Assembly: GCA_002348705.1 (NCBI GenBank)
Contig: DEAU01000039.1
Coordinates: 1 to 64,000, forward strand
Direction of reading: 5' to 3'
Origin: Candidatus Neomicrothrix sp. UBA2974
GTDB taxonomy: Bacteria; Actinomycetota; Acidimicrobiia; Acidimicrobiales; MedAcidi-G1
Length of the DNA: 64,000 nt
Shown here piece by piece: positions 32,929-41,271 of the stretch. The number at the start of each line of letters is the position of its first letter. Positions within the stretch are counted from its first letter, which is position 1. Below the pieces are notes generated by a model. That model was not told the DNA's origin, made no database searches, and worked only from the letters and a program-made list of their open reading frames with translations. The position numbers were made by a program, and so were the translations under genes.

Positions 32929-34119
32929 CTAATTCAGTTCGCTGATGAACTTTGCTATGGCCTCGATGCCATGCCCGATTTTCTCCTTGTCATTAGCCAA
33001 AGAGATCCTGACAACGGTTTTTCCTGCTGGCCCAAAGACCTCACCCGGGGCGACGGCCACAGAGTGCTCTTCAAGTAATCGCAGAGAGAACTCAATGGGG
33101 GCAAGTCCTGATTCGGAGACCTCAATGAGCATGTAGAAAGTTCCCTGCGTTCGGTAGCCGCTCAAGCCAAGATCCGTCAGCCTGGTCCAGGCAAAGTCGC
33201 GATTTGCGACGTATGCAGAGCGCATGGCTTCAATTGGTTCTCGGGGGCCGGTTAACGCTGCTTCGGCTGCCTTTTGTGAAATCGTGCTGGTGCAAGAGAC
33301 CTGAGGCTCCTGCAGCTTTCTCAATATGTCAGCAAGAGGCGGCGGCGCGACCAGATAGCCCACACGCCAGCCTGTCATCGAGTAAACCTTCGAGAAGCTA
33401 TAGACGGAGATGACCGGTAGCGATTCATCGACAGAGCCAGGCGACAAATAGGGAAGGTCGTCGTCCAGGATCAACTGGTCGTAGACCTCGTCGCTGATGA
33501 CCCACACTCCCTGAGCTGCTGTGACTGACAGGATCGCTTCAATACGGTCGGGCGGAATGACTGTTCCAGTCGGGTTGGATGGAGTATTGAGGAAAAGGAC
33601 CTTTGTTCTAGGAGATACCAGAGACGCGATTTCTTCTGGGTCAGGTAGATAATCATCTGACTTGTCGAGTCCGTAGAAGACCGGCTTGCCACCGAGGAGA
33701 CGAACGGTTTCGTCCATGTTGGGGAAACCGGGCGTCGGAAGTAGCACCTCGTCTCCGGGGTTCAGCAACGCGGCGTAGATGGAGTAAAGCCCGTTCATTG
33801 CCCCAGGGGTAACTACCACCTGTTCGATCGAAGGCGTGAATCCGTTGACGGACCGAATCTTCTCGACGAGCAACTCGCGCAAGGACGTCAGGCCCCCATT
33901 TGGCCCGTACCGGGTAAAGCCAGAAGCGGCCGCGTCTGCGGCTGCTTCGATGATGTGAGCGGGCGTAGTGAACGAGGGCTCACCTACTTCGAGCCGTATG
34001 GCATCAGGGTTCTTGTCGGCAGCGTCAAAAAGAACTCTGATGGTCGAACGCTTTAGATCCCGGGCCCGGTCCGAGACGTCAGTTGCTTCTTGAGAATCAG
34101 ATCTCAGGGTCACTTGCAA
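32929..34119 (-). CDS. class I/II aminotransferase (PLP)
   Basis: 396 residues of PLP fold type I, aspartate-aminotransferase subgroup. The PLP lysine lies in SFSKVYSMTGWRVGY; NTPSNPTGTVIPP and ISDEVYDQLIL give the pyridine-binding Asn and Asp/Tyr; VRISLAND carries the carboxylate-binding Arg. A second homologue is encoded at 51-52 kb with the same motifs. Member of the five-gene minus-strand operon, 40 bases upstream of the M20 gene and 42 bases after the PPOX gene. Confidence 0.92.
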   Translation of the reverse strand: MQVTLRSDSQEATDVSDRARDLKRSTIRVLFDAADKNPDAIRLEVGEPSFTTPAHIIEAAADAAASGFTRYGPNGGLTSLRELLVEKIRSVNGFTPSIEQVVVTPGAMNGLYSIYAALLNPGDEVLLPTPGFPNMDETVRLLGGKPVFYGLDKSDDYLPDPEEIASLVSPRTKVLFLNTPSNPTGTVIPPDRIEAILSVTAAQGVWVISDEVYDQLILDDDLPYLSPGSVDESLPVISVYSFSKVYSMTGWRVGYLVAPPPLADILRKLQEPQVSCTSTISQKAAEAALTGPREPIEAMRSAYVANRDFAWTRLTDLGLSGYRTQGTFYMLIEVSESGLAPIEFSLRLLEEHSVAVAPGEVFGPAGKTVVRISLANDKEKIGHGIEAIAKFISELN

Positions 34120-34161
34120 AGTCCTTCAGTTGGGGGGCGCCGGGTCTACCCCTCGGCCAAG

Positions 34162-34734
34162 TTAGTTATCTCTATTCTCAAGGTCTGGCCGTTGACCGGG
34201 TTCGAAGTATCGAGCTGCCCAGTCGGCGCCCTGCCAGGTGGTCAGCTGACCTTCTCGAGGAACTAGACGGACCAGATAGCGCTCCCAATCGTGTGACGGT
34301 GAAAGTTGTTCTGCACCATCGGGTCCTATATAGCGGCGAGCCATCTCTTCAGCTACTGGAAGCCAGGCTGATCCTTCGGCGATTGCAGGGCCCTCGACAA
34401 TTTCACCGGTGCACTGGGCTAGGACCTTCCGGATTCGAGGATGAGCCAGTTCCTCTATGCAGATGGAGCAACGTGGTTCTCGCTTGAGGTCCTCAACCCA
34501 CAGGTTGTATTTTCGCCCGACTACCCAGAAAGCTCCATCCGACCACTGGTACCAGAGCGGGACAGTCATGGGCCAGCCATCTTCTTTTATGGTTGTGAGT
34601 TTGATGAGCCATGTACTATCAGGTGAAGCTAGGAAGGTTTCAACCTCTGAGGAGTGCATCCCGCCCGCAGCGCCCTCCTCGTAGAGGTGCTCCTGACTGA
34701 AGTCCTGGGGGGTCTCGCTATGAGGCTCAGACAT
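34162..34734 (-). CDS. PPOX-class split-barrel flavin/F420 protein
   Basis: 190 residues. TWLIKLTTIKEDGWPMTVPL, WYQWSDGAFWVVGRKYNLW and EPRCSICIEE follow the split-barrel order. The C-terminal pattern TWQGADWAARYFEPGQRP is shared with the protein at 53.3 kb (TWEGVGWGKQYWVEAEGKP), so the two are paralogues of a subgroup with a tryptophan-rich tail. Reaction unknown; cofactor likely F420 or FMN. First gene of the minus-strand operon and divergent from the FAH-family gene. Confidence 0.8.
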   Translation of the reverse strand: MSEPHSETPQDFSQEHLYEEGAAGGMHSSEVETFLASPDSTWLIKLTTIKEDGWPMTVPLWYQWSDGAFWVVGRKYNLWVEDLKREPRCSICIEELAHPRIRKVLAQCTGEIVEGPAIAEGSAWLPVAEEMARRYIGPDGAEQLSPSHDWERYLVRLVPREGQLTTWQGADWAARYFEPGQRPDLENRDN

Positions 34735-34934
34735 TTACTGTTCCTTGTTCGGTGAGATGAGGAAGAGGAAGGCCAGCCGGCCTAGAACATTCTGGCGCGA
34801 TGCTATAAAGTTTGCAATAGAGGCGGTCTAGCGTGTCCATCCCGTCTGGCCGCCTGCTGCCTGCCCCTGAACGAGCATTGCCGTCGGGGACTGATTCAGA
34901 TGTGCGACAGGGCTTGGTGGAAAGGACCGAAGAG

Positions 34935-35768
34935 ATGAAGTTCGGAGCTATTCAAGGACGCTCGAGCCTCATAGAAGGTGGACATTGCTTGGACGTCAAC
35001 GCTGTGTCCGGAGGCGAGTTCAGTGATCAGCCCATGGATGCGCTTAATAGGTGGCCGTCGTTTAGGGAATGGGCGACGAAACAGAACCCCCTGGGTGGCT
35101 CCACGTTTGATGAAGACGAGCTCACCTGCCCGGTCCCAGCGCCTTCGCAGATATTTGCTATTGGACTGAACTACCGGGACCATGCCACGGAGTCCTCAAT
35201 GGAGGTTCCCGAAAGGCCGATGGTCTTCACGAAGTTTGCATCGTCATTGTCGGGGCCCCGAGATGACATTCCGTTAGTCCCTGGAAGCTGCGACTGGGAG
35301 GTGGAACTAGTCGCAGTTCTTGGGCGGACTATTCGAAATGTTGATGAAGACGAGGCCATCCAAGCCATTGCTGGACTAACGATCGGCCAAGACATCAGCG
35401 AGCGAGACCTGCAACTTGATGGCGCTAATCCACAGTTCAACCTAGGAAAATCCCATAAGGGTTTTGCGCCACTGGGTCCGTACATCGTTTCATTGGACGA
35501 ATTCAGCAATCCCTGGGATCTCGAAATTAGTTGCACTCGAAATGGAGAGACCGTTCAGGAGGCGAGGACGTCTCTACTTCTGAACGGTGTGCCAAAGCTG
35601 ATCAGTTATCTCTCGCGGACTTGCGAGCTAAGGGCCGGAGATCTCGTATTCACCGGCACTCCTTCGGGCGTGGGGTTAGGTCGTCGACCTCCTGAGTACC
35701 TGAAGGCAGGAGACGTTCTTGTTTCAAGGATCAGTGGAATTGGACACATGAAGAACCTCTGCATATGA
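34935..35768 (+). CDS. fumarylacetoacetate hydrolase (FAH)-family protein
   Basis: 277 residues from ATG 34935; a longer frame from 34833 adds 34 residues without family likeness, and GAAGAG stands before 34935. FAH-type features: FAIGLNYRDHATES, PMVFTKFASSLSGPRDDI, CDWEVELVAVLGRTIRN with the metal-binding Glu residues, and FTGTPSGVGLG. This group includes 2-keto-4-pentenoate hydratases, 5-oxopent-3-ene tricarboxylate decarboxylases and acylpyruvate hydrolases, which act on products of ring cleavage. It overlaps the epimerase gene by ATGA. Confidence 0.9.
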   Translation: MKFGAIQGRSSLIEGGHCLDVNAVSGGEFSDQPMDALNRWPSFREWATKQNPLGGSTFDEDELTCPVPAPSQIFAIGLNYRDHATESSMEVPERPMVFTKFASSLSGPRDDIPLVPGSCDWEVELVAVLGRTIRNVDEDEAIQAIAGLTIGQDISERDLQLDGANPQFNLGKSHKGFAPLGPYIVSLDEFSNPWDLEISCTRNGETVQEARTSLLLNGVPKLISYLSRTCELRAGDLVFTGTPSGVGLGRRPPEYLKAGDVLVSRISGIGHMKNLCI

Positions 35769-36721
35769 GTGATGAGACCTACCTAGTGACCGGCGCCATG
35801 GGTTGCTTGGGGTCTTGGGTCCTCAAACTGTTGTTGGAAGATGGTTGCCGGGTCGTGGCCTTTGACATCAGCGACAACGACAATCGCCATCAGCTAATCA
35901 TCGATCCGTCATACAGGGACTCGATCAAGTATGTGAAGGGCGACCTGACGGATCTGGATCAGGTTGTTTCGGCCACTGTTGGCATATCTCATGTCATCCA
36001 TCTTGGAGCCCTTCAGGTGCCGTTCTGTCGGGCGGATAGCTCTATGGGTGCTGAAGTCAACGTTGTTGGCACAGTCAACGTGTTCGAGGCAGCGCGCAGA
36101 AATTCAATTGAACATCTCGTCTACGCCAGCAGTGTCGCGGTATTTGGGAGTGCCGAGGATTACAGCAGTCCAACTATTGGGCCTGACGAGGAGCGTCTCC
36201 CGACAACGCTCTACGGCGTCTGGAAATGTGCCAACGAGTCGACAGCGCGAATCTATGGAGCGGATTACTCGCTTCCCAGCGTTGGCTTGATTCCTCACAC
36301 GATTTATGGACCCGGTCGGGATCAGGGCCTGACTTCTCAACCCACCTCGGCGATCTTGGCGGCAGTCAGGGGTGCTCCCTACCACATTGAGTACGGCGGG
36401 GGGCTAGGGCTTCAGTTTGCGCCCGACGCTGCTCGAGCCTTCATTGAAGCAGCCCGGCTCGCAAGCGAAGGTTCAGAGATTCATGGACTTGGAGGGACTG
36501 TCGCCTCAATAGCTGATTTCGTGGACTCGGTCAAAGAGGTGACTGGTTTCGATGAAATAACGCATGGTGAAGAACCCCTGCCATTTCCGGAGGCAGTTAG
36601 TAGCGATTCACTTGAAGCGCGTCTCGTCTCTCTTGCCTATACCCCCCTCAACGAGAGTATTGATCTCTCGGCCAAATGGTTCAGGGACGCGGAAGCGGCT
36701 GGTCTACCACTGCCTTCGTGA
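35765..36721 (+). CDS. NAD-dependent epimerase/dehydratase (extended SDR)
   Basis: 318 residues. TGAMGCLGSWVLKLLLEDG is the NAD-binding loop, VVAFDISDND the second strand, SSVAVFGS and YGVWKCANE the Ser-Tyr-x3-Lys catalytic set. Members turn over nucleotide sugars or act as 3-beta-hydroxysteroid- or uronate dehydrogenases; the short C-terminal region and catabolic setting favour a sugar-acid or hydroxyacid dehydrogenase (inference). Middle gene of the FAH-epimerase-SDR operon. Confidence 0.88.
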   Translation: MSDETYLVTGAMGCLGSWVLKLLLEDGCRVVAFDISDNDNRHQLIIDPSYRDSIKYVKGDLTDLDQVVSATVGISHVIHLGALQVPFCRADSSMGAEVNVVGTVNVFEAARRNSIEHLVYASSVAVFGSAEDYSSPTIGPDEERLPTTLYGVWKCANESTARIYGADYSLPSVGLIPHTIYGPGRDQGLTSQPTSAILAAVRGAPYHIEYGGGLGLQFAPDAARAFIEAARLASEGSEIHGLGGTVASIADFVDSVKEVTGFDEITHGEEPLPFPEAVSSDSLEARLVSLAYTPLNESIDLSAKWFRDAEAAGLPLPS

Positions 36722-36754
36722 ACCACTGCATACAGCGAGGACACTAGGAGAAGA

Positions 36755-37480
36755 ATGATGGACAAAGGTATCCGTTCAGCGCTTGTAACAGGAGCAGCTC
36801 AGGGGATCGGCCTTGAGTGTGCATTGCGACTTCGAGCAGATGGACTGAGGGTGGTTGCTGCTGACATCAGTGCCGTGAAGAAGGATTCAGGTTCCGCAGC
36901 GCCCGGAGATCTTGAATTCAGGCAACTCGATGTGACAGACATGTCGGCGGTCACTGCCCTGGTGGAAGAAGACGGGCCGTTCGACGTCCTGGTCAATAGC
37001 GCAGGAGTTGTGGGTCCGAATACCTTTGTCTGGGAAGTGGAGACGTCTGACTGGCAGCGGACGCTGGATGTCAACCTCACAGGTACTTTCAACACAATCC
37101 GGGCAGTCGTTCCCAACATGCGCAAGAACGGTTGGGGTCGCATAGTGAATATCGCGAGCATTGCGGGCAAGGAAGGGAATCCGAAATTGTCGGCCTACTC
37201 AGCCTCTAAGGCGGCAGTAATCGGACTCACGAAATCTGTCGGTAAGGAACTTGCTACCGAGGACGTCCTCGTTAATGCGATCGCCCCGGCAGTGATTTCC
37301 ACGCCAATGAACGACAACACTGCTCCCGAAGTCCTGGATTACATGCTGTCAAAGATACCGATGGGACGTATAGGGCAGTCGACAGAGGTCGCCGAGTTGG
37401 TGTCCTGGCTCTCTTCAGAGCGTTGCAGCTTTTCGACGGCTGCTGTTTATGACATATCTGGTGGCCGAGCTACCTACTAG
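36755..37480 (+). CDS. short-chain dehydrogenase/reductase (SDR), FabG-like
   Basis: 241 residues with TGAAQGIGLECALRL, NSAGVVGP, NIASIAG, YSASKAAV and LVNAIAPAVISTPMN, i.e. the complete classical SDR set. The residues after the second strand (AADISAVKK) suggest NAD. FabG-like sequences of this type are usually dehydrogenases of catabolic alcohols or hydroxyacids. The protein stops at ISGGRATY, as in 3-oxoacyl-ACP reductase-like proteins. Start ATG 36755 follows AGGAGAAG. Confidence 0.9.
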   Translation: MMDKGIRSALVTGAAQGIGLECALRLRADGLRVVAADISAVKKDSGSAAPGDLEFRQLDVTDMSAVTALVEEDGPFDVLVNSAGVVGPNTFVWEVETSDWQRTLDVNLTGTFNTIRAVVPNMRKNGWGRIVNIASIAGKEGNPKLSAYSASKAAVIGLTKSVGKELATEDVLVNAIAPAVISTPMNDNTAPEVLDYMLSKIPMGRIGQSTEVAELVSWLSSERCSFSTAAVYDISGGRATY

Positions 37481-37534
37481 TTGAGGTGAGCCAGAAAGAA
37501 CGCAATCGGCAACAACGCCTGGATCGTCTATGCG

Positions 37535-39715
37535 TTAGTCGGGTTGCAGTTTTCTATCGGCAAGTGATTGGGGCGAGTCTCTCCTCATGAACTCTTCTAG
37601 GACGTTGGCACTTATTCTGGCGACGTTGTTGTCATAGCCATTATGTGAGAGCGAACCAGTCCAAGTTATGGACCCAACGCTAAAGACCGACCCTGGGCCT
37701 CGATCGAGGTAGACCATGTCGGCCCGAACGAGTGGATCGGATGGGCCGCGGCCAACTCCGTGTTCCATAGCCCTATAAAAGGACGAGGGAACTTCGACAG
37801 TAGAGGCCAACAGAAGCGTTGAGGATGGAGTTCCTTCCATTCTGTCGACACGATCGAATTCGAATCCGCCAGCACCACCGAGGTTTAGTCCGAAGTTGCC
37901 GATCCGTTCTTCGTACTGGATTCCTTCGAATATGAATCGGACTCGAGGATCCAGTGATTCCGGCAATCTCTGGAATCCAGGTGCTCTGCCAAATCCCTGT
38001 CCGGCCATCCCGATTCCGACGAGCCTGTGTGAGGAGCGTCCGTGGAGACTCCAAGTTCCCCCAAGTATTCCTGTACTGCTGTGCTGCAGTTCGCCGACTT
38101 CTGCTTGGTTGGTGGCGGTGCCGCCCCGCCTGCGCACCTCGATCAAGTGAGGGTGTTCCGGATGAATCGATGTGGGCCAGTAAAGCCCGTTACCAGCCAT
38201 GTACTGGAGGTTGCCACCAGCTTCAAGGTAGGCCTCCAAGGCATCAAGCATCTGAGGAGTCCAGTATTCATGGTGACCTGCGCAGATGATTGTCGAGTAG
38301 GAGTTGAGGGCATCGGCGCCGAGATAGTGAAGATCCTCGTCACCCATAACCTCGTATCGAACCGCAAGATGCTCGAGCCAATGGATGACGTACAAGTCCG
38401 CCATGACAAGGTGTGTCGCGCGTTCGGTCATCCCAGGAATTGAAGGGTCTTCTTGAGGGACGGAGCCACCACCGGTCTTGTCTGGTTCGAAGTAGGCATC
38501 CGGACGGGTTGAAAATGTCGGCTTCCTTTGCGACGCGTAGTAGTTCGGCGAGCCGTCCGAGTGACTGTCGTAGAGGGATAGCCCTACGTCATGTTTGTTG
38601 CCTGCATCGAAGTTGGCATATGCCAGCCACGTGAGAGTGGGAACGAGGAAAAGCACCGGAGCCTGCGACCGTTGTTTAGGTCCGACAACCAGCGACAGTG
38701 CGATTTCCTCCTCGCCTGTCGTCAGTTGTACGGCATAGATCCCGCTCCTGGAATCTGGCGGGACTGAAAAGGTAAAGGTTGGAAGCCAGTTGGCGTCAGC
38801 AAGATCGTCTTGGTGCAGGTGCATTGCGTCGTACAGGCGAGGAGCGGATCCAATAGTTGTCTCTATTCCGTCCCAGAGCGGTCCTGTGACCGCTCTGGCG
38901 GCACCATTGTGGACTCGTCCGTGCCTTCCGTGGCCCGAGATGTCAATGACCTTGGTGGTGTCAGTCTGGCGACCGAGGTCCCAGGCCCCTTCGCACCGAC
39001 CGTTGATCGGTTCGGCACCCTGCTTTAGGTCACTGAGGTCGATGTCGTCGAGACGCCCGTCGTAGATCCGGATTCCACCTATCTTCCCGTTGTAGGAGTT
39101 TTGGACAACGCCGTTCTCGAGGGATGCGCCCATTAGCAGCAATTCGGGGTCCTCGGGGACTCCATGCCACGTGACCTGGGCGCGCTCGATTGAGAACACC
39201 GAGGTTCCGCGCTCTGCACAAAAAATTCCCAACTGGTCGGTCGACGAGTCAGCGCTGACACCCACGAAATACCAGCGCCTCTTGTGGAGAGGCGTTGGAG
39301 CGCTCAAACGAGCTACTTCTCCATCCTGTTCAACGGCGACTTCGAGACAGGAGTCGGGGCGGATAGTCAGACAAAGAACCTCGGATCCCTGGTGACGGAT
39401 AGAAGCCAAGGTCTGCGGGTCTGAACCAACTCCCGTCCAATAGATCCAAAAGGCCAGAGTGGGGGAGTGGAGGCCACCGGAATTCAGAGGCAGTTCTGCC
39501 CAAGAGCCAGTCCTCAACTGCTGAAGTTGGCCCTGTTGCTTCCCTACGCCTGGCCAGAAGAGCTCCTCTTCGACAACTCCTGGGCCCTCTGGGTTGGGGT
39601 CTCCGTGGATCAAGCGAACAACACGGGCAGTCACATGCGGAGAGTCGGTGCTGACCATAGCTTCGAACGTTGTGCCAGGAGAAGCACACGATGTGCCCAG
39701 ATATGCGGCCAGCAT
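37535..39715 (-). CDS. N,N-dimethylformamidase large-subunit-like protein with LamG domain
   Basis: 726 residues, close to the ~760 of the known dimethylformamidase beta subunit. The N-terminal third is beta-rich and lectin-like (LamG; PTLAFWIYWTGVG, RRWYFVGVSA, NGKIGGIRIYDGRL); the C-terminal part holds TWLAYANFDAG, YEVMGDEDLHYLG and CAGHHEYWTPQMLDALEAYL, the region that in the family carries the mononuclear iron and catalytic residues. It would hydrolyse an N-alkylformamide or related amide. The small alpha subunit (~130 residues) of the studied enzyme is not recognisable nearby. A stop 18 bases upstream in frame fixes the start. Confidence 0.85.
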   Translation of the reverse strand: MLAAYLGTSCASPGTTFEAMVSTDSPHVTARVVRLIHGDPNPEGPGVVEEELFWPGVGKQQGQLQQLRTGSWAELPLNSGGLHSPTLAFWIYWTGVGSDPQTLASIRHQGSEVLCLTIRPDSCLEVAVEQDGEVARLSAPTPLHKRRWYFVGVSADSSTDQLGIFCAERGTSVFSIERAQVTWHGVPEDPELLLMGASLENGVVQNSYNGKIGGIRIYDGRLDDIDLSDLKQGAEPINGRCEGAWDLGRQTDTTKVIDISGHGRHGRVHNGAARAVTGPLWDGIETTIGSAPRLYDAMHLHQDDLADANWLPTFTFSVPPDSRSGIYAVQLTTGEEEIALSLVVGPKQRSQAPVLFLVPTLTWLAYANFDAGNKHDVGLSLYDSHSDGSPNYYASQRKPTFSTRPDAYFEPDKTGGGSVPQEDPSIPGMTERATHLVMADLYVIHWLEHLAVRYEVMGDEDLHYLGADALNSYSTIICAGHHEYWTPQMLDALEAYLEAGGNLQYMAGNGLYWPTSIHPEHPHLIEVRRRGGTATNQAEVGELQHSSTGILGGTWSLHGRSSHRLVGIGMAGQGFGRAPGFQRLPESLDPRVRFIFEGIQYEERIGNFGLNLGGAGGFEFDRVDRMEGTPSSTLLLASTVEVPSSFYRAMEHGVGRGPSDPLVRADMVYLDRGPGSVFSVGSITWTGSLSHNGYDNNVARISANVLEEFMRRDSPQSLADRKLQPD

Positions 39716-39790
39716 CTCAATGGCCCCCAGAACTCAAGAGTTGCCGCCCGGAGGCAGTGGCATACCAGGATCGACTTCGTTGATCGAAGT

Positions 39791-40576
39791 TCAATCGTAG
39801 GGAATCTCGTAGACGTCGGCTGTATGACCACCGTCTACGACGAGGTCGTGGCCTGTGATGTATGACGCTTCGTCGGAAGCCAAGAACAAAAAGGCGTTAG
39901 CGATGTCGTCGGTTGATGCAAGACGGTTGAGTGGCACCTCAGGAAAACCATGTTCACGCCACTTGGCCATCAGCTCTTCGCCGACTATGTCAGTGCTCTG
40001 CTGCGTATCTGCTGGCCCTGGGCTCACAGAGTTCACTCGGACCCCAGAGCGGGCCAACTCAACTGCCATCGATTTCATTAGCGCCCGGTCACCTGCCTTG
40101 GTGACGCAATATGAGGTAAAGCCCAGCGAGTGCCCTTGAGCATCTATCGAAGCGTTGAAGAGGATGACGCCCGACCTGCGCTCCACCATGGATCGCGCGG
40201 CCCCTTGGGCAAGAAGGAAATAGGCGGTGAGATTGACTGCCAAATGTCGGGACCATGATTCTGGACTGATTTCCAGAACGTGTTCTTCTGCCCAGTGTGC
40301 TGCATTGCAAACAAGAACGTCGAGATGCTGGTCACCATCGAGAGCCTGAGCCATGGCGTCAGTGCACGCCTTGCCGTCAGCCAGATCGAAGCACATGGGG
40401 ACGGCTTCTGCGCCCCGTGAACTGACAGCTTCGGCAGATAGTTCGAGCCGGTCCTTCAACCGGTCCACCATGTAGACGGCTGAAGCCCCTTCCTCAGCGA
40501 ATCTTTCAGCCGTTCGGCGTCCAAAACCACTTCCTGCACCAGTGACGAATACTCGTTTCCCGTCGAATCTGCCCAT
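39791..40576 (-). CDS. short-chain dehydrogenase/reductase (SDR)
   Basis: 261 residues from ATG 40576, which follows GGAGA; GTG 40609 would add an unlikely 11-residue tail. TGAGSGFGRRTAERF, NAAHWAE, NASIDAQGHS, YCVTKAGDR and VNSVSPGPADT are classical SDR motifs. It precedes the dimethylformamidase-like gene on the same strand by 75 bases and likely shares its transcript. Cofactor and substrate cannot be read from the sequence. The 284-base gap to the next gene on its upstream side must hold two divergent promoters. Confidence 0.9.
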   Translation of the reverse strand: MGRFDGKRVFVTGAGSGFGRRTAERFAEEGASAVYMVDRLKDRLELSAEAVSSRGAEAVPMCFDLADGKACTDAMAQALDGDQHLDVLVCNAAHWAEEHVLEISPESWSRHLAVNLTAYFLLAQGAARSMVERRSGVILFNASIDAQGHSLGFTSYCVTKAGDRALMKSMAVELARSGVRVNSVSPGPADTQQSTDIVGEELMAKWREHGFPEVPLNRLASTDDIANAFLFLASDEASYITGHDLVVDGGHTADVYEIPYD

Positions 40577-40860
40577 GTCGGTTGGTCTCCTGCTCGCCGG
40601 TCGTGTCACGTGTTAGCAAATTTGATAATAAAGAGCAAGAGCGATGTCCGGTCAGAGCGAAACGGAGCCAGAAGGAAACAGGTGAAACCAAGTAGCGGTC
40701 TGGTGCCGTCTTCGTCTATTTCGCGTCGTCCAGGGATCGGATGCATTCCTGCATCCGTGAGCGGAGGACCTGATATTAGTCGCGCTGAAATCGCCAAGAC
40801 CGCTGTCGCTGCCTCGCCTCCGGCAAGGCTCGAGACATCTACCACGGAGGAGTTCTAATA

Positions 40861-41271
40861 ATGAACTCTCAGGAGGGTGTTGACCTTGGGCGCAGACGAC
40901 TCCTGACGGGAAGTTTTCTGACTGATCGCGTCGAAACTTCGTCTGAGTTCGGCGTGTCGATTTTGGAGTGCGGGTCAAGAGATAGTGATGACGATGGTGT
41001 GTTGTGGATCGACTACGTGTTGAAGAACGTCGGAACTGAGAGAACGAACGTCTTTGTTCACTTGCTGAAGAAGCAACCGAGGCGGTCTGTGAAAGTCCTT
41101 CATCTGGACCCAGATGAGGTCTTTAGGGGTTCATACAGGGAACAGGGAAAGAAGTTGGCGGAAGAGCTGTTTCTTGAGGTCGAAGCCAGTTCGGGAACAG
41201 AAAGTCAAAGGGAAGTGCTGAAGGTGAACAAGTCGACCCCGGTGACAAAAGAGACAAAGGAAGAGACATGA
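40861..41271 (+). CDS. small hypothetical protein coupled to CocE-type hydrolase
   Basis: 136 residues of unknown family. A short Arg-rich N terminus (GRRRLLTGSFLTD) precedes a beta-like domain (EFGVSILECGSRD, GVLWIDYVLKNVG, TNVFVHLLKKQPRRSV) and a Lys/Glu-rich tail. GGAGGAG at 40846-40852 gives a strong ribosome site, and the stop overlaps the hydrolase start by ATGA, so the gene is real. It could be an accessory or small subunit of the hydrolase (inference); no known CocE partner of this kind comes to mind. Confidence 0.7.
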   Translation: MNSQEGVDLGRRRLLTGSFLTDRVETSSEFGVSILECGSRDSDDDGVLWIDYVLKNVGTERTNVFVHLLKKQPRRSVKVLHLDPDEVFRGSYREQGKKLAEELFLEVEASSGTESQREVLKVNKSTPVTKETKEET

